Shown one piece after another: positions 8,151-16,460 of a stretch of DNA of 64,000 nucleotides. Origin of the DNA: Agrobacterium vitis (lineage in GTDB: Bacteria > Pseudomonadota > Alphaproteobacteria > Rhizobiales > Rhizobiaceae); NCBI RefSeq assembly GCF_037039395.1, contig NZ_CP146244.1:1-64000 (forward strand), written 5' to 3'. The first letter of the stretch is position 1. Each line of letters begins with the position of its first letter. Below the pieces are notes generated by a model, which saw only the letters and a list, made by a program, of their open reading frames with translations, was not told the origin of the DNA and did no database searches. Both the position numbers and the translations under genes were made by a program.

Positions 8151-11100
8151 CCGACGCCATCTATGAAGAATACGGATTGCAGTCGATCCGCATTCCCGGC
8201 TCTCAGGCCCATCCGACCAAGCTGGTCCTGTCCGCCGCGATGGCGAGCGTCGCGCCGCCGAAGCCGAGCTATCGGCCGATGCTGCCAGCCAACATCCTCG
8301 GCCTCCTGTCCGACGCCCAGTTGGAAACCGTGGTCTATGCCGGTGAGGCCCACTCCGACTATCTCGCCGGATCGTGGACGGTCGATGACACCTTCGACGT
8401 CATTCAGGCCGCACCGGCCGACGCCGCGAAGGCGGTGCGTTTTCGCCGCGGCTTCATGCTCGGCGATGGGACCGGCGCGGGCAAGGGACGCCAGTCGGCC
8501 GGCATTATTCTGGACAATTGGTTGCGCGGTCGCCGCAAGGCCGTCTGGGTCTCGAAATCCGACAAGCTGATCGAGGACGCGCAACGTGACTGGTCGGCGC
8601 TCGGCATGGAGCGCCTTTTGGTTACGCCGCTCTCGCGCTTTCCTCAAGGCGCAAGGATCACCCTGTCGGAAGGCATCCTATTTACAACCTATGCTACGCT
8701 ACGCTCCGACGACCGTGGAGAGAGGGTTTCCAGGGTCAGGCAGATCGTCGAATGGTTGGGCTCCGACTTCGATGGAGTGATCATTTTCGACGAGAGCCAC
8801 GCAATGCAGAACGCCGGCGGAGGCAAGGGAGAACGCGGCGATGTCGCCGCCTCACAGCAAGGACGCGCAGGGCTGCGGCTGCAGCACGCGCTTCCCGACG
8901 CGCGTGTCGTCTATGTCTCCGCCACCGGCGCCACCACCGTCCGCAATCTCGCCTATGCGCAACGGCTTGGCCTCTGGGGGGCTGAGGATTTCCCCTTCGC
9001 CACGCGCGCCGAGTTCGTGGAGGCGATCGAGGACGGCGGCGTCGCGGCCATGGAGGTGCTGGCCCGCGATCTGCGGTCGCTGGGTCTCTATACCGCCCGC
9101 TCGCTCTCCTATGATGGGGTCGAATACGAGCTGGTCGAGCACAAGCTGACGGACGAGCAGCGCCGCATCTACGATGCCTACGCCGGCGCGTTCGCGATCA
9201 TCCATAACCATCTCGATGCGGCGATGGAGGCGGCCAACATCACCGGCAGCGACGGCACGCTGAACAGGCAGGCTAAGTCAGCCGCCCGCAGCGCCTTCGA
9301 ATCGGCCAAGCAGCGGTTCTTCGGGCACCTCTTGACCAGCATGAAAACCCCGACATTGCTCCGCTCGATCGAGCGCGATCTCGCGGCGGGCCACGCTGCC
9401 GTCATCCAGATCGTCTCGACTGGCGAATCGCTGATGGAGCGCCGGCTGGCCGAGATCCCGACCGAGGAATGGAATGACGTCCGCGTGGACATCACGCCGA
9501 GGGAATATGTTCTCGACTACCTTTCTCATTCCTTCCCGGTCCAGCTCTACGAGCCGTTCAGCGACGCGGAGGGCAACCTGTCGTCGCGGCCGGTCTTCCG
9601 TGACGGTCAGCCCGTCGAAAGCCGCGAAGCCGTCGCCCGGCGCGACGAGCTGATCGAGCGGCTCGCCAGTCTGCCGCCAGTTCCCGGTGCGCTCGACCAG
9701 ATCGTCCAGAGATTCGGCACGGACACGGTGGCGGAGGTGACGGGCCGTTCCCGGCGCATCGTCCGCAAGGTGGACGCCACTATGTCGGGCGCCGAATCTC
9801 TGGGCGATCGCCTCGTCGTCGAGAACCGCGCACCATCCGCCAATCTGGCGGAGACGGCCGCCTTCATGGACGACCTGAAGCGCGTGCTGGTCTTCTCGGA
9901 CGCGGGCGGGACGGGGCGTAGTTACCATGCCGAACTGTCGGCCCGGAATCTCCGCCTGCGCGTCCATTATCTGCTGGAGCCCGGCTGGAAAGCCGACGCG
10001 GCCATTCAAGGCCTTGGCCGGACCAACCGGACGAACCAGGCGCAGCCGCCCTTGTTCCGTCCGATCGCGACCGACGTGAAGGCGGAGAAGCGCTTCCTCA
10101 GTACCATCGCCCGGCGTCTCGACACGCTCGGCGCGATCACGCGGGGTCAGCGTCAGACCGGCGGCCAGGGCCTGTTCAGGGCCGAAGACAATCTGGAATC
10201 GCCATACGCGCGCGCTGCGCTGCGCCAGCTTTATCTCCTGCTCGTGCGGGGCAAGATCGAGGGATGCTCGCTTGATCGTTTCGAGGCGGCCACCGGCCTG
10301 AAGCTGATGGACAGTAACGGCATCAAGGATGAGTTGCCGGGTATCACGACCTTCCTGAACCGGCTTCTGGCGCTCACCATCGAGCTTCAGGGAATCCTGT
10401 TCACCGCCTTCGAGCAATTGCTCGACGCCAAGGTGCAGGGAGCCATCGCCAGCGATGTCTACGACATCGGATTGGAGACGCTGACGGCCGAGAGCTTCGT
10501 CGTCACCGACCGCAAGACGATCTACACCCATCCGGCCACCGGAGCCGAAACGCGGCTGCTCACCATCACCGAGCGGCGGCGCAACCGGCCAATGACGCTC
10601 GACGATGCCTTCGGCTGGATCGCCGACGGCAACGGCAAGCTGCTGGCCAATGCCAAGTCAAGTCGTGCCGCCGTGCAGGTTCCGGCGCCTTCGCTGATGC
10701 TGGACGATGGCGAGATCGAGCGGCGGGTGCGGTTGATCCGGCCGATGGAGCACCACCATGCTTCGCTGAAGATGATGGCGGAAAGTCATTGGGAGGAAAT
10801 CGACCGCGAGACGTTCGCCGCCATCTGGAGCCGCGAAGCCTCGGAAGTGCCGGCCTTCTCGGACAGCACCATCCATGTGGTCGCCGGGCTTCTGCTGCCG
10901 GTGTGGAAACGCCTGCCGAATGAATCGACGCGTGTCTATCGGCTACAGACCGATGACGGCGAGCGAATCATCGGTCGCCGCGTCTCTCCGGCCTGGGCCG
11001 CCAATGCGACTGCGCCCGGCAGGACCGTGCTTGCAGGTGATGATGCCTTCGCCGCGCTGATGGACGGCCGCACGATCCTCGATCTTGCCGAGGGCCTGCA

Positions 11101-11317
11101 GCTTCGCCGCGTCCGCGTCATGGGCGCGAACCGCATCGAGCTTTCCGGCTTCAGCGAGGCCATGCGCGAGCGGCTGCGCGCGTATGGCCTCTTCACCGAG
11201 ATCATCTCGTGGAAGCTCCGCTTCTTTGTTCCAACTGATGCCACGGGCGTCACGGCGCTCGGCAAGCTGCTCGAAACCTATCCGGTCGAACGCGTCGCCG
11301 AACGGGAGGTAGCGTGA
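8150..11317 (+). CDS. Strawberry-notch-like helicase/ATPase (split from its N-terminal partner)
   Basis: A superfamily 2 helicase-like protein, 1046 aa if read from the TTG at 8177. The coding frame is open from 8150, directly at the stop of the preceding gene, and no ATG exists there. Visible motifs (counted from 8177): GDGTGAGKGRQ near 96-106 (Walker A), DESH near 205-208 (Walker B), VSATGATT (motif III), then VFSDAGGTGRS near 572 and GLGRTNRTNQ near 612 (second RecA domain with arginine finger). Family knowledge: plasmid proteins of this type carry a methyltransferase domain in front and may handle modified or single-stranded DNA in the recipient. Translation would need reinitiation or frameshifting. 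Confidence 0.8.
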   Translation, partial: TDAIYEEYGLQSIRIPGSQAHPTKLVLSAAMASVAPPKPSYRPMLPANILGLLSDAQLETVVYAGEAHSDYLAGSWTVDDTFDVIQAAPADAAKAVRFRRGFMLGDGTGAGKGRQSAGIILDNWLRGRRKAVWVSKSDKLIEDAQRDWSALGMERLLVTPLSRFPQGARITLSEGILFTTYATLRSDDRGERVSRVRQIVEWLGSDFDGVIIFDESHAMQNAGGGKGERGDVAASQQGRAGLRLQHALPDARVVYVSATGATTVRNLAYAQRLGLWGAEDFPFATRAEFVEAIEDGGVAAMEVLARDLRSLGLYTARSLSYDGVEYELVEHKLTDEQRRIYDAYAGAFAIIHNHLDAAMEAANITGSDGTLNRQAKSAARSAFESAKQRFFGHLLTSMKTPTLLRSIERDLAAGHAAVIQIVSTGESLMERRLAEIPTEEWNDVRVDITPREYVLDYLSHSFPVQLYEPFSDAEGNLSSRPVFRDGQPVESREAVARRDELIERLASLPPVPGALDQIVQRFGTDTVAEVTGRSRRIVRKVDATMSGAESLGDRLVVENRAPSANLAETAAFMDDLKRVLVFSDAGGTGRSYHAELSARNLRLRVHYLLEPGWKADAAIQGLGRTNRTNQAQPPLFRPIATDVKAEKRFLSTIARRLDTLGAITRGQRQTGGQGLFRAEDNLESPYARAALRQLYLLLVRGKIEGCSLDRFEAATGLKLMDSNGIKDELPGITTFLNRLLALTIELQGILFTAFEQLLDAKVQGAIASDVYDIGLETLTAESFVVTDRKTIYTHPATGAETRLLTITERRRNRPMTLDDAFGWIADGNGKLLANAKSSRAAVQVPAPSLMLDDGEIERRVRLIRPMEHHHASLKMMAESHWEEIDRETFAAIWSREASEVPAFSDSTIHVVAGLLLPVWKRLPNESTRVYRLQTDDGERIIGRRVSPAWAANATAPGRTVLAGDDAFAALMDGRTILDLAEGLQLRRVRVMGANRIELSGFSEAMRERLRAYGLFTEIISWKLRFFVPTDATGVTALGKLLETYPVERVAEREVA

Positions 11318-12360
11318 TGTCCCGTCACGATGCCTCAGACCTGGCAATCCGTCTCGGCCGACATGCCGAGGCGGTCTGCCGCCATTATCTCTCGTCCGGC
11401 CACCGTGCCGGGCGGTACTGGCTGGTCGGAGATCCCCAGAACAGCCCCGGCCGGTCGATGTTCGTGCGCCTTGCCGGGCCGGAAACCGGCAAGGGAGCCG
11501 CAGGGAAATGGACGGACGGCGCAACGGGCGAACACGGCGACCTGCTTGATGTCATTCGCGAGGCACTTGGTCTTGTCGACTTCAAGGACGTGGCCGAGGA
11601 AGCACGCCGTTTCCTCTCGCTCCCACACCCCGAGCCGGAAAGGACGAGGACACCGACCGGCAGGACATCGAGCATGGCGGTTAGCTCGCCCGAAGCGTCG
11701 CGGCGGCTCTTCGCCATGTCGCAGCCGATCGGCGGCACGCTTGCGGAAATCTACCTCAACGGGCGGGCGATCACGTCGCTCTTCGGCACCGCCGCGCTGC
11801 GCTACCATCCGCGCTGCTTTTACAGGCCCGACGAGCATTCTCCCACTGAGACATGGCCGGCGATGCTCGCTTCCGTCACCGACCTTGCCGGACGGCAGAC
11901 CGGCGCGCACCGCACTTGGCTCGCCCCGGACGGTTCAGGCAAGGCGCCTGTTGAAACGCCGAGGCGGGCGATGGGCGACCTTCTCGGGCACGGCGTCCGC
12001 TTCGGCGTGGCCGGCGAGGTGCTCGCCGCCGGAGAGGGGATCGAGACCGTGCTGTCGCCCCGCCAGGTCTTGCCCTACATGCCGATGCTGGCGGCGCTGT
12101 CGGCCGCGCACCTCGCTGCCATCCTGTTCCCGGCAACGCTGCGCCGGCTCTATGTCCTTCGCGATCGCGATCCGGCCGGGGATGGGGCAAGGGACAGCCT
12201 GACCGCCCGAGCGGAGAGCGTCGGCATCGAGGCGATTGCGCTATCGCCGGTTGGCGAGGACTTCAACGACGATCTGCGCTGGCGCGGCACCGATGCCCTC
12301 CGGGCGGCTTTGAAGGATCAGCTTCATCCCGAAGACATCAGCCGGTTCATGGAGGGGTAA
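11317..12360 (+). CDS. Toprim domain protein (DUF7146 type)
   Basis: A 347-aa primase-related protein. The ATG at 11317 overlaps the helicase stop codon by one base (TGATG) and has GGGAGG 7 nt upstream, showing translational coupling. The C-terminal Toprim domain shows GEGIETVLS near residue 239 (catalytic Glu) and RDRDPAGDGARD near 283 (DxD metal site). The N-terminal ~150 residues match the partner region found with plasmid Toprim proteins, without a zinc finger. Likely a DNA-binding or primase-like accessory acting during transfer or establishment; primase activity has not been shown for this type. Confidence 0.8.
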   Translation: MSRHDASDLAIRLGRHAEAVCRHYLSSGHRAGRYWLVGDPQNSPGRSMFVRLAGPETGKGAAGKWTDGATGEHGDLLDVIREALGLVDFKDVAEEARRFLSLPHPEPERTRTPTGRTSSMAVSSPEASRRLFAMSQPIGGTLAEIYLNGRAITSLFGTAALRYHPRCFYRPDEHSPTETWPAMLASVTDLAGRQTGAHRTWLAPDGSGKAPVETPRRAMGDLLGHGVRFGVAGEVLAAGEGIETVLSPRQVLPYMPMLAALSAAHLAAILFPATLRRLYVLRDRDPAGDGARDSLTARAESVGIEAIALSPVGEDFNDDLRWRGTDALRAALKDQLHPEDISRFMEG

Positions 12361-12513
12361 GGAGATCGCCGGTGGATGAGGCGCGCCCCAGGCATCCCCA
12401 CCTGCCGTCTCCGTCATGCCCGGAAACATCCTTCCTCGTCGGAGAGAGCGGCGCCCACGGCCTTCTGAGAGGGCGATCGGCTCACAAACAGGCCGGCCGG
12501 GCAATGGCGCGGC

Positions 12514-12577
12514 GGCCGACTATTTTCCGCCGGCGGGGACGAGCCCGCCTTTGCAGCGCGAGACAAAATAGTCGGCC
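12514..12577. repeat. Perfect 13-bp inverted repeat upstream of the DUF2493 gene
   Basis: GGCCGACTATTTT (12514-12526) is exactly complementary to AAAATAGTCGGCC (12565-12577). The 38-nt loop holds a nested inverted repeat GGCGGG/CCCGCC. It sits in the 329-nt gap 12361-12689 between the Toprim and DUF2493 genes. The gap has no other supported feature; an upstream in-frame extension of the DUF2493 ORF across it is of low-complexity, non-family sequence. Confidence 0.75.
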
Positions 12578-12689
12578 TTGGCCATCAAGGCCCTCGCGAG
12601 AGTGCGATGGCTGCCAGTCCGTCTCGCCTGTGAGCTTCGACGCCTGCGAAGGCCGCGATGGACGCGGTCTCAGACGAAGGATGCTCCCG

Positions 12690-13625
12690 ATGATGAACGA
12701 AGACGACAACGTAGGCTTCGAGCCGGTCCACGCCTCATCTCCCGCCGATCATCTCCTCACCGAACTCCAGCTCTATGGCTGGCGTCCGTTTCAGGACGAA
12801 CCCGATCCGAGGCCGCTTCCGGAAGGCAATATGGTCGCCGCCGCGGTCACAGATATCTTCGACGCCCTCGTCGCCACACTCGGCGATACCCGCCTCGAAC
12901 CCGATCTCGACGATCTGCTCTGGGGGACGGTCAATCTCTTCCACCGGGCCACCGGCCGGGTGGAGCGCGACCTCGACGACAACGAGCAGGCGCAGCGCCG
13001 CCTTCAGAGGGAACAGGACGGCAGCGAGGTGAAGTCGGTCGAACTGGAGCGCCTGACGGCAGAGGGGCAGACCCTGATCGAGCGGCGCAACAGCATGGAA
13101 CTCTTCCGAGACCTCTCGGCGGAAGCTTTCGAGCACCACACCGGCACGCCCTGGCGGCCGCGCACCGGCTCGATGGTCAACCATCGCCATCTGACTTCGG
13201 CGATGATCGACAGCCGCGACTTCCTTGCCGCGAAGCGCCGGGCCGACACCGAGGTGATGGTGCCCGCCGGTCCCAAGGTTGCCGTGACCGGCGGTGCCGA
13301 CTTCAGCGACCATCGCCTGATCTGGGCGAAACTCGATCAGGTCCATGCAAAGCACCCCGACATGGTGCTGCTGCACGGCGGTACGCCGAAGGGCGCCGAA
13401 TTGATCGCTTCCCGCTGGGCAGATCACCGCAACGTCCAGCAGGTCAGCTTCAAGCCCGACTGGACAAAGCACGGCAAGGCCGCGCCCTTCAGGCGAAACG
13501 ATGCCATGCTCGATGTCCTGCCGGTCGGCGTCCTCGTCTTCCCAGGCACAGGGATTCAGGAGAACCTTGCGGACAAGGCCCGCAAGCTCGGCATTCCCGT
13601 CATGAAGTTCGACGGTGGCGCGTAA
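12690..13625 (+). CDS. DUF2493 (YspA/cpYpsA-related SLOG) protein
   Basis: A 311-aa protein. The C-terminal domain from about residue 196 (VAVTGGADFSDHRLIW, then LLHGGTPKGAELIASRWA and a final VLVFPGTGIQ) is the DUF2493/SLOG Rossmann-like fold expected to bind a nucleotide-derived ligand. The N-terminal half is a charged helical region (near 60-140) with a coiled-coil feel. The start is the first of two tandem ATGs, with GAAGG 9 nt upstream. Conserved in this backbone; role in transfer unknown. Confidence 0.82.
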   Translation: MMNEDDNVGFEPVHASSPADHLLTELQLYGWRPFQDEPDPRPLPEGNMVAAAVTDIFDALVATLGDTRLEPDLDDLLWGTVNLFHRATGRVERDLDDNEQAQRRLQREQDGSEVKSVELERLTAEGQTLIERRNSMELFRDLSAEAFEHHTGTPWRPRTGSMVNHRHLTSAMIDSRDFLAAKRRADTEVMVPAGPKVAVTGGADFSDHRLIWAKLDQVHAKHPDMVLLHGGTPKGAELIASRWADHRNVQQVSFKPDWTKHGKAAPFRRNDAMLDVLPVGVLVFPGTGIQENLADKARKLGIPVMKFDGGA

Positions 13626-13788
13626 AGCGCCGCCGCCCGGCGCCTGTCTCGGCCGCCTTTACCTGACGGAAGTCCCAATTCCGGGTCAAATAAAGCATCC
13701 TTGCAGCAACGGTGAAACAGCATAGTCGCAGGTGGAACGTATCAGCCGGCAGCCTGTCGTGATCCTCAACCGTTCATCTGGAGTTTCC

Positions 13789-14205
13789 ATGACGCTGATT
13801 CTGCTTGCCATTTCCTTGATGATCACGCTTTGCGTCATCGCCTATAATTTCGTAATCTATGCCTTGCCGTTCATGGCCGGGCTGACCGCCTTTCAATACG
13901 TCTGTGGAATGGAAGCCGGGTTTCTGATGTCAGGACTTGCCGCCATCGTGGCGGCTCTGCTTTCGGTGGCGCTGGTGGTCGCCGTTATCGGCTTTGCCAA
14001 AAATCCGGGTTTGCGCCTGATAGCGCTCGCCGTCTTCGCTGTGCCTGCCATGATCGCCGGCTATGCCCTCGTTCACGGCGTGACGAAGAATTTCGTCGAC
14101 TCCGCGATCGTGTTGAACCTGCTCGGCGGCGCAGGCGGCCTGTTCATCGGCATCTCTGCGATGCTCAATCTCAACGCGCTCGGTACCTCCGTCGTCTCGC
14201 GTTGA
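13789..14205 (+). CDS. Small integral membrane protein
   Basis: A 138-aa protein with four hydrophobic segments (about residues 2-28, 42-70, 75-95 and 110-135) and short loops; no recognised family. The ATG at 13789 follows GGAG with 5-nt spacing; the longer ORF start at 13732 would add 19 residues without a ribosome site. It stands alone between the DUF2493 gene and the inverted ssb remnant. Its position in the element suggests an inner-membrane accessory such as entry exclusion or stability, but nothing in the sequence shows that. Confidence 0.7.
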   Translation: MTLILLAISLMITLCVIAYNFVIYALPFMAGLTAFQYVCGMEAGFLMSGLAAIVAALLSVALVVAVIGFAKNPGLRLIALAVFAVPAMIAGYALVHGVTKNFVDSAIVLNLLGGAGGLFIGISAMLNLNALGTSVVSR

Positions 14206-14234
14206 TACGGCCGTCGCGATCTGCCGCTCCCTCG

Positions 14235-14693
14235 GAAAATCCCGGCGGCTTGCGGCTCGGTGCCTCCGGCTCCCCGATCAAAACGGGCCGTTGTGTCAGC
14301 GTCGTGTCCGCCACGATTTTCTATTTTGCCTCGCTCGGTTCGGAAAGCGGATCATCGAATCCCAACACCGCGGGCGCATGCAGTCGGCGCCCTGCCGGTC
14401 GGCTCGCTTGGCGCAGTGGGCAACCGCGAGCACCTTCATTTCCCCATGTCCCCCAATGTTCCTGGATCGAGCTTTCTGCCATTGGGACGCGGAGCGATGC
14501 CATCGGCCTGAAGCTCGGTAGCCGTTATTGTCCCAGCCCGCCTGTCCGGCTGGAGACAAGGTTGCCGGTAAAGGGGGGGCTTGCTGCTGCCCCGATAATG
14601 GGATTGCAGCGGCATCCTGTCAGAACGGTGCTGCCGGCGGGGACGAAGATCCTGCTGTGCGGCCCCGTTTGGGCTCTCAAAGGGACCATCCCT
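14235..14693 (-). pseudogene. Degenerate inverted copy of ssb with its flanks
   Basis: Read on the minus strand this stretch parallels the intact ssb at 14861-15341: palindrome AGGGATGGTCCCT (14693-14681), a start region where ATG has become CAG, GGGACAATAACGGCTACCG (19/19 with 15030-15048) at 14534-14516, CGATCCAGGAACATTG (16/16 with 15102-15117) at 14469-14454, and GCAAGCCGCCGGGATTTTC of the ssb terminator at 14253-14235. Frames are broken between these blocks; one remnant frame still reads DNNGYR...MKVL...PNRARQ. The coding remnant spans about 14300-14662. No functional product is expected. Confidence 0.8.
14681..14693 (-). promoter_or_regulatory. Palindromic element, copy 1 (with the ssb remnant)
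   Basis: AGGGACCATCCCT, which is AGGGATGGTCCCT on the minus strand: arms AGGGA/TCCCT around TGG. It is oriented upstream of the inverted ssb remnant, as the next copy is upstream of the intact ssb. Confidence 0.5.
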
Positions 14694-14860
14694 CCGACTG
14701 ACTGATCCCCTAAGTCCGTTCAGTTTCCGACCGCAACCCCCGCGGTTTCGGACCGAGTTGGCGCAAAGCGCCTGCCCACACCACTCCGACCTTGGGGGTC
14801 AAGCTGCCGCCGAGGCGTCAGTGCAGGCGTCTCCTGACGGCCTTGGCCGGGTCTCATCGA

Positions 14861-14873
14861 AGGGATGGTCCCT
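14861..14873 (+). promoter_or_regulatory. Palindromic element, copy 2 (upstream of ssb)
   Basis: AGGGATGGTCCCT, 23 nt before the ssb start codon. Placed in the leader or at the promoter edge, it is a candidate repressor operator or RNA hairpin. Confidence 0.5.
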
Positions 14874-14896
14874 CCGAGGAGCAACGGAGACTCACA

Positions 14897-15298
14897 ATGC
14901 AGAACATCGTCATTCTCGCCGGCAACATCGGCCAGGACCCCGAAACCCGCAATACCCAGAGCGGCACTAGCATCACCCACTTTACCCTGGCGACCTCGCG
15001 CCCACGCTACTCGGAAGGCAAGGTGGTCCGGGACAATAACGGCTACCGGGTCCAGGACACCGAATGGCACCGCATCACCGCCTTCAACGGCCTCGGCAAG
15101 ACGATCCAGGAACATTGCGAGAAAGGCATGAAGGTTCTGGTTCGCGGCCGCATCCACTACACCAAGTGGACCGACCAGCAAGGAAACGACCGCTACGGCT
15201 GCGAGATCATCGCCGAGACGGTCGATTTCCTGAACCGGGCGAAGCAGACCGATAACGAAGATGATCAGTTCACTGACGACAGCGACATCCCGTTCTGA
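14897..15298 (+). CDS. ssb: Single-stranded DNA-binding protein
   Basis: A 133-aa SSB. It has a single OB-fold domain (MQNIVILAGNIGQDPE at the start, then WHRI and GMKVLVRGRIHY) and a short acidic tail ending DSDIPF, the conserved tip that recruits repair and replication partners. It is shorter than chromosomal SSB (~170 aa), as usual for mobile elements. The start at 14897 has ACGGAGA 6 nt upstream; ORF extensions to 14792 are not family sequence. It coats transferred single strands in the recipient. A terminator follows 15 nt after the stop. Confidence 0.93.
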   Translation: MQNIVILAGNIGQDPETRNTQSGTSITHFTLATSRPRYSEGKVVRDNNGYRVQDTEWHRITAFNGLGKTIQEHCEKGMKVLVRGRIHYTKWTDQQGNDRYGCEIIAETVDFLNRAKQTDNEDDQFTDDSDIPF

Positions 15299-15313
15299 GC
15301 GGGATGCCAGGAG

Positions 15314-15340
15314 CCCGGCGGCGCAAGCCGCCGGGATTTT
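15314..15340 (+). terminator. Terminator hairpin after ssb
   Basis: Stem CCCGGCGGC (15314-15322) with GCCGCCGGG (15327-15335), tetraloop GCAA, followed by ATTTT. The same block, inverted, ends the ssb remnant at 14235-14253. Confidence 0.7.
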
Positions 15341-15341
15341 C

Positions 15342-15724
15342 GTGTTCGCGTTGATCACGACCATCGGGTTCAGGCCAATCTCGTCCGGCGACGACTGAAG
15401 CCCTGTCCGGCTCAGGCGAACAAATCTCGCCCAGTCCCATCCGGTCATATCTGGAGGCGGGCATCACGTTCCATCTCTGGGGCACGCCAAGGATCGAGAC
15501 CAACAGGGTGGCGCATCGAACAGTTGCAACGATGGGTGCTGCAAGGTTTTCCGGTTCTTGCCTACGCTCACCATTCCCCGCTCTTTGAGACGCAACCTTG
15601 ATTTCAATCCCGGCCTTTCAGGGTCAACCCTTGCAGGGTCCGCTACGCGAGCGTGCGGTCGCGTCGGCCTTGCCTCCGCGATGCCCCCGGTCGGGACCAA
15701 AACACTTCGGGCGCCTGTCGAGCG
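15342..15724. other. Non-coding stretch between ssb and the 54-aa gene
   Basis: No intact gene. On the plus strand two adjacent frames read protein-like pieces (ITFHLWGTPRIETN at about 15468-15509, then WRIEQLQRWVLQGF at about 15512-15553), ending at a stop near 15598. This looks like a frameshifted gene remnant, but I cannot name the family. Confidence 0.3.
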
Positions 15725-15737
15725 GGGGATGGTCCCC
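15725..15737 (+). promoter_or_regulatory. Palindromic element, copy 3 (upstream of the 54-aa gene)
   Basis: GGGGATGGTCCCC, arms GGGGA/TCCCC around TGG, 22 nt before the start codon at 15760. Nearly the same spacing to its gene as copy 2 to ssb. Confidence 0.5.
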
Positions 15738-15759
15738 GCCTCCAAACAGGAGCCGGAAA

Positions 15760-15924
15760 ATGTCCCTTGCAGACGCTCATGCCTACGCCCTCAGCCTCGC
15801 CGCCACCCTGATGGTCTCGATCGTCATCTTCCGTGCCGGCGACGGAACCGTCAGCGTGATGCCCGCCACCGAGTATGACGGTGATGACGAGACCGTCATC
15901 AGGGAGATCGATCCATTCGCCTGA
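15760..15924 (+). CDS. Small conserved element protein (54 aa)
   Basis: A 54-aa protein. It begins with a hydrophobic stretch (ALSLAATLMVSIVIFRA, about residues 9-25) followed by an acidic tail ending DETVIREIDPFA. The ATG is preceded by AGGAG with 7-nt spacing, and a palindromic element like that of ssb lies 22 nt upstream, so expression with ssb is likely. Too short for domain assignment. I know similar short proteins from rhizobial conjugative elements but no function. Confidence 0.65.
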   Translation: MSLADAHAYALSLAATLMVSIVIFRAGDGTVSVMPATEYDGDDETVIREIDPFA

Positions 15925-15995
15925 CGGTAGAGCTTCGGCTCCGCCGTCGGGCCTCGGCGTTGCAGCCGCCGGGCTGCAACCGAACCAGATGAGGG

Positions 15996-16043
15996 CGAAT
16001 GCCATGGTTCACGCCTTTTCAGCACGTTCCCGCTGGCATTCGC
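15996..16043. repeat. Perfect 10-bp inverted repeat upstream of the XRE regulator
   Basis: GCGAATGCCA (15996-16005) and TGGCATTCGC (16034-16043) with a 28-nt loop, in the 186-nt gap before the regulator gene. Preceded by another hairpin (GTTGCAGC.../GCTGCAAC) near 15960-15981. Confidence 0.55.
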
Positions 16044-16110
16044 AGCCAAGAGCGACTAAAATAGCCGTAGTTTTGGAATGCGCGCAGGTCTATGTGGGAG
16101 GTGATCATGC

Positions 16111-16347
16111 ATGATCACCGCCCGACAATTTCGGGCCGCGCGTGCGTTACTGGCTTGGACACAGGAGACGCTCGCTGACAAGGCCCGGGTATCATTGACC
16201 GCGCTCAAGCGCCTCGAATCCGAAAGCGGTCTCGAGGTGTATGAGAGCACGCGCGATCAGGTACGACGGGCTTTTGAAGACAACGGGATCGTCTTCCTCA
16301 ACTCCGGCCCTGATGTGGGAGTGATGCTTGTCAGCGAAAAGCGCTAA
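16111..16347 (+). CDS. XRE-family helix-turn-helix regulator
   Basis: A 78-aa Cro/CI-type DNA-binding protein. The HTH spans about residues 5-45 (FRAARALLAWTQETLADKARVSLTALKRLE), with a short C-terminal extension and no effector domain. The ATG follows GGGAGG with 9-nt spacing. Proteins like this commonly control transfer or replication modules in rhizobial elements, and the unit that follows (87-aa protein, DUF2285, AlpA, repA) is a natural target. Its own upstream region carries inverted repeats that could be its operators. Confidence 0.85.
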   Translation: MITARQFRAARALLAWTQETLADKARVSLTALKRLESESGLEVYESTRDQVRRAFEDNGIVFLNSGPDVGVMLVSEKR

Positions 16348-16460
16348 TTCGGAATCGATCATTAGCAGTGCGCATATTCCCGAGCCCAAATTTTACTATA
16401 CCATTACAATTCCGCTATCGATCGCCAGCAATTTGGGCAAAAGCGGAAGGGGAGGACTGC

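Noticed and set aside
12372-12689. N-terminal extension of the DUF2493 reading frame
   Set aside because: Arg/Pro-rich, non-family sequence crossing a perfect inverted repeat; a proper ribosome site exists only before 12690.
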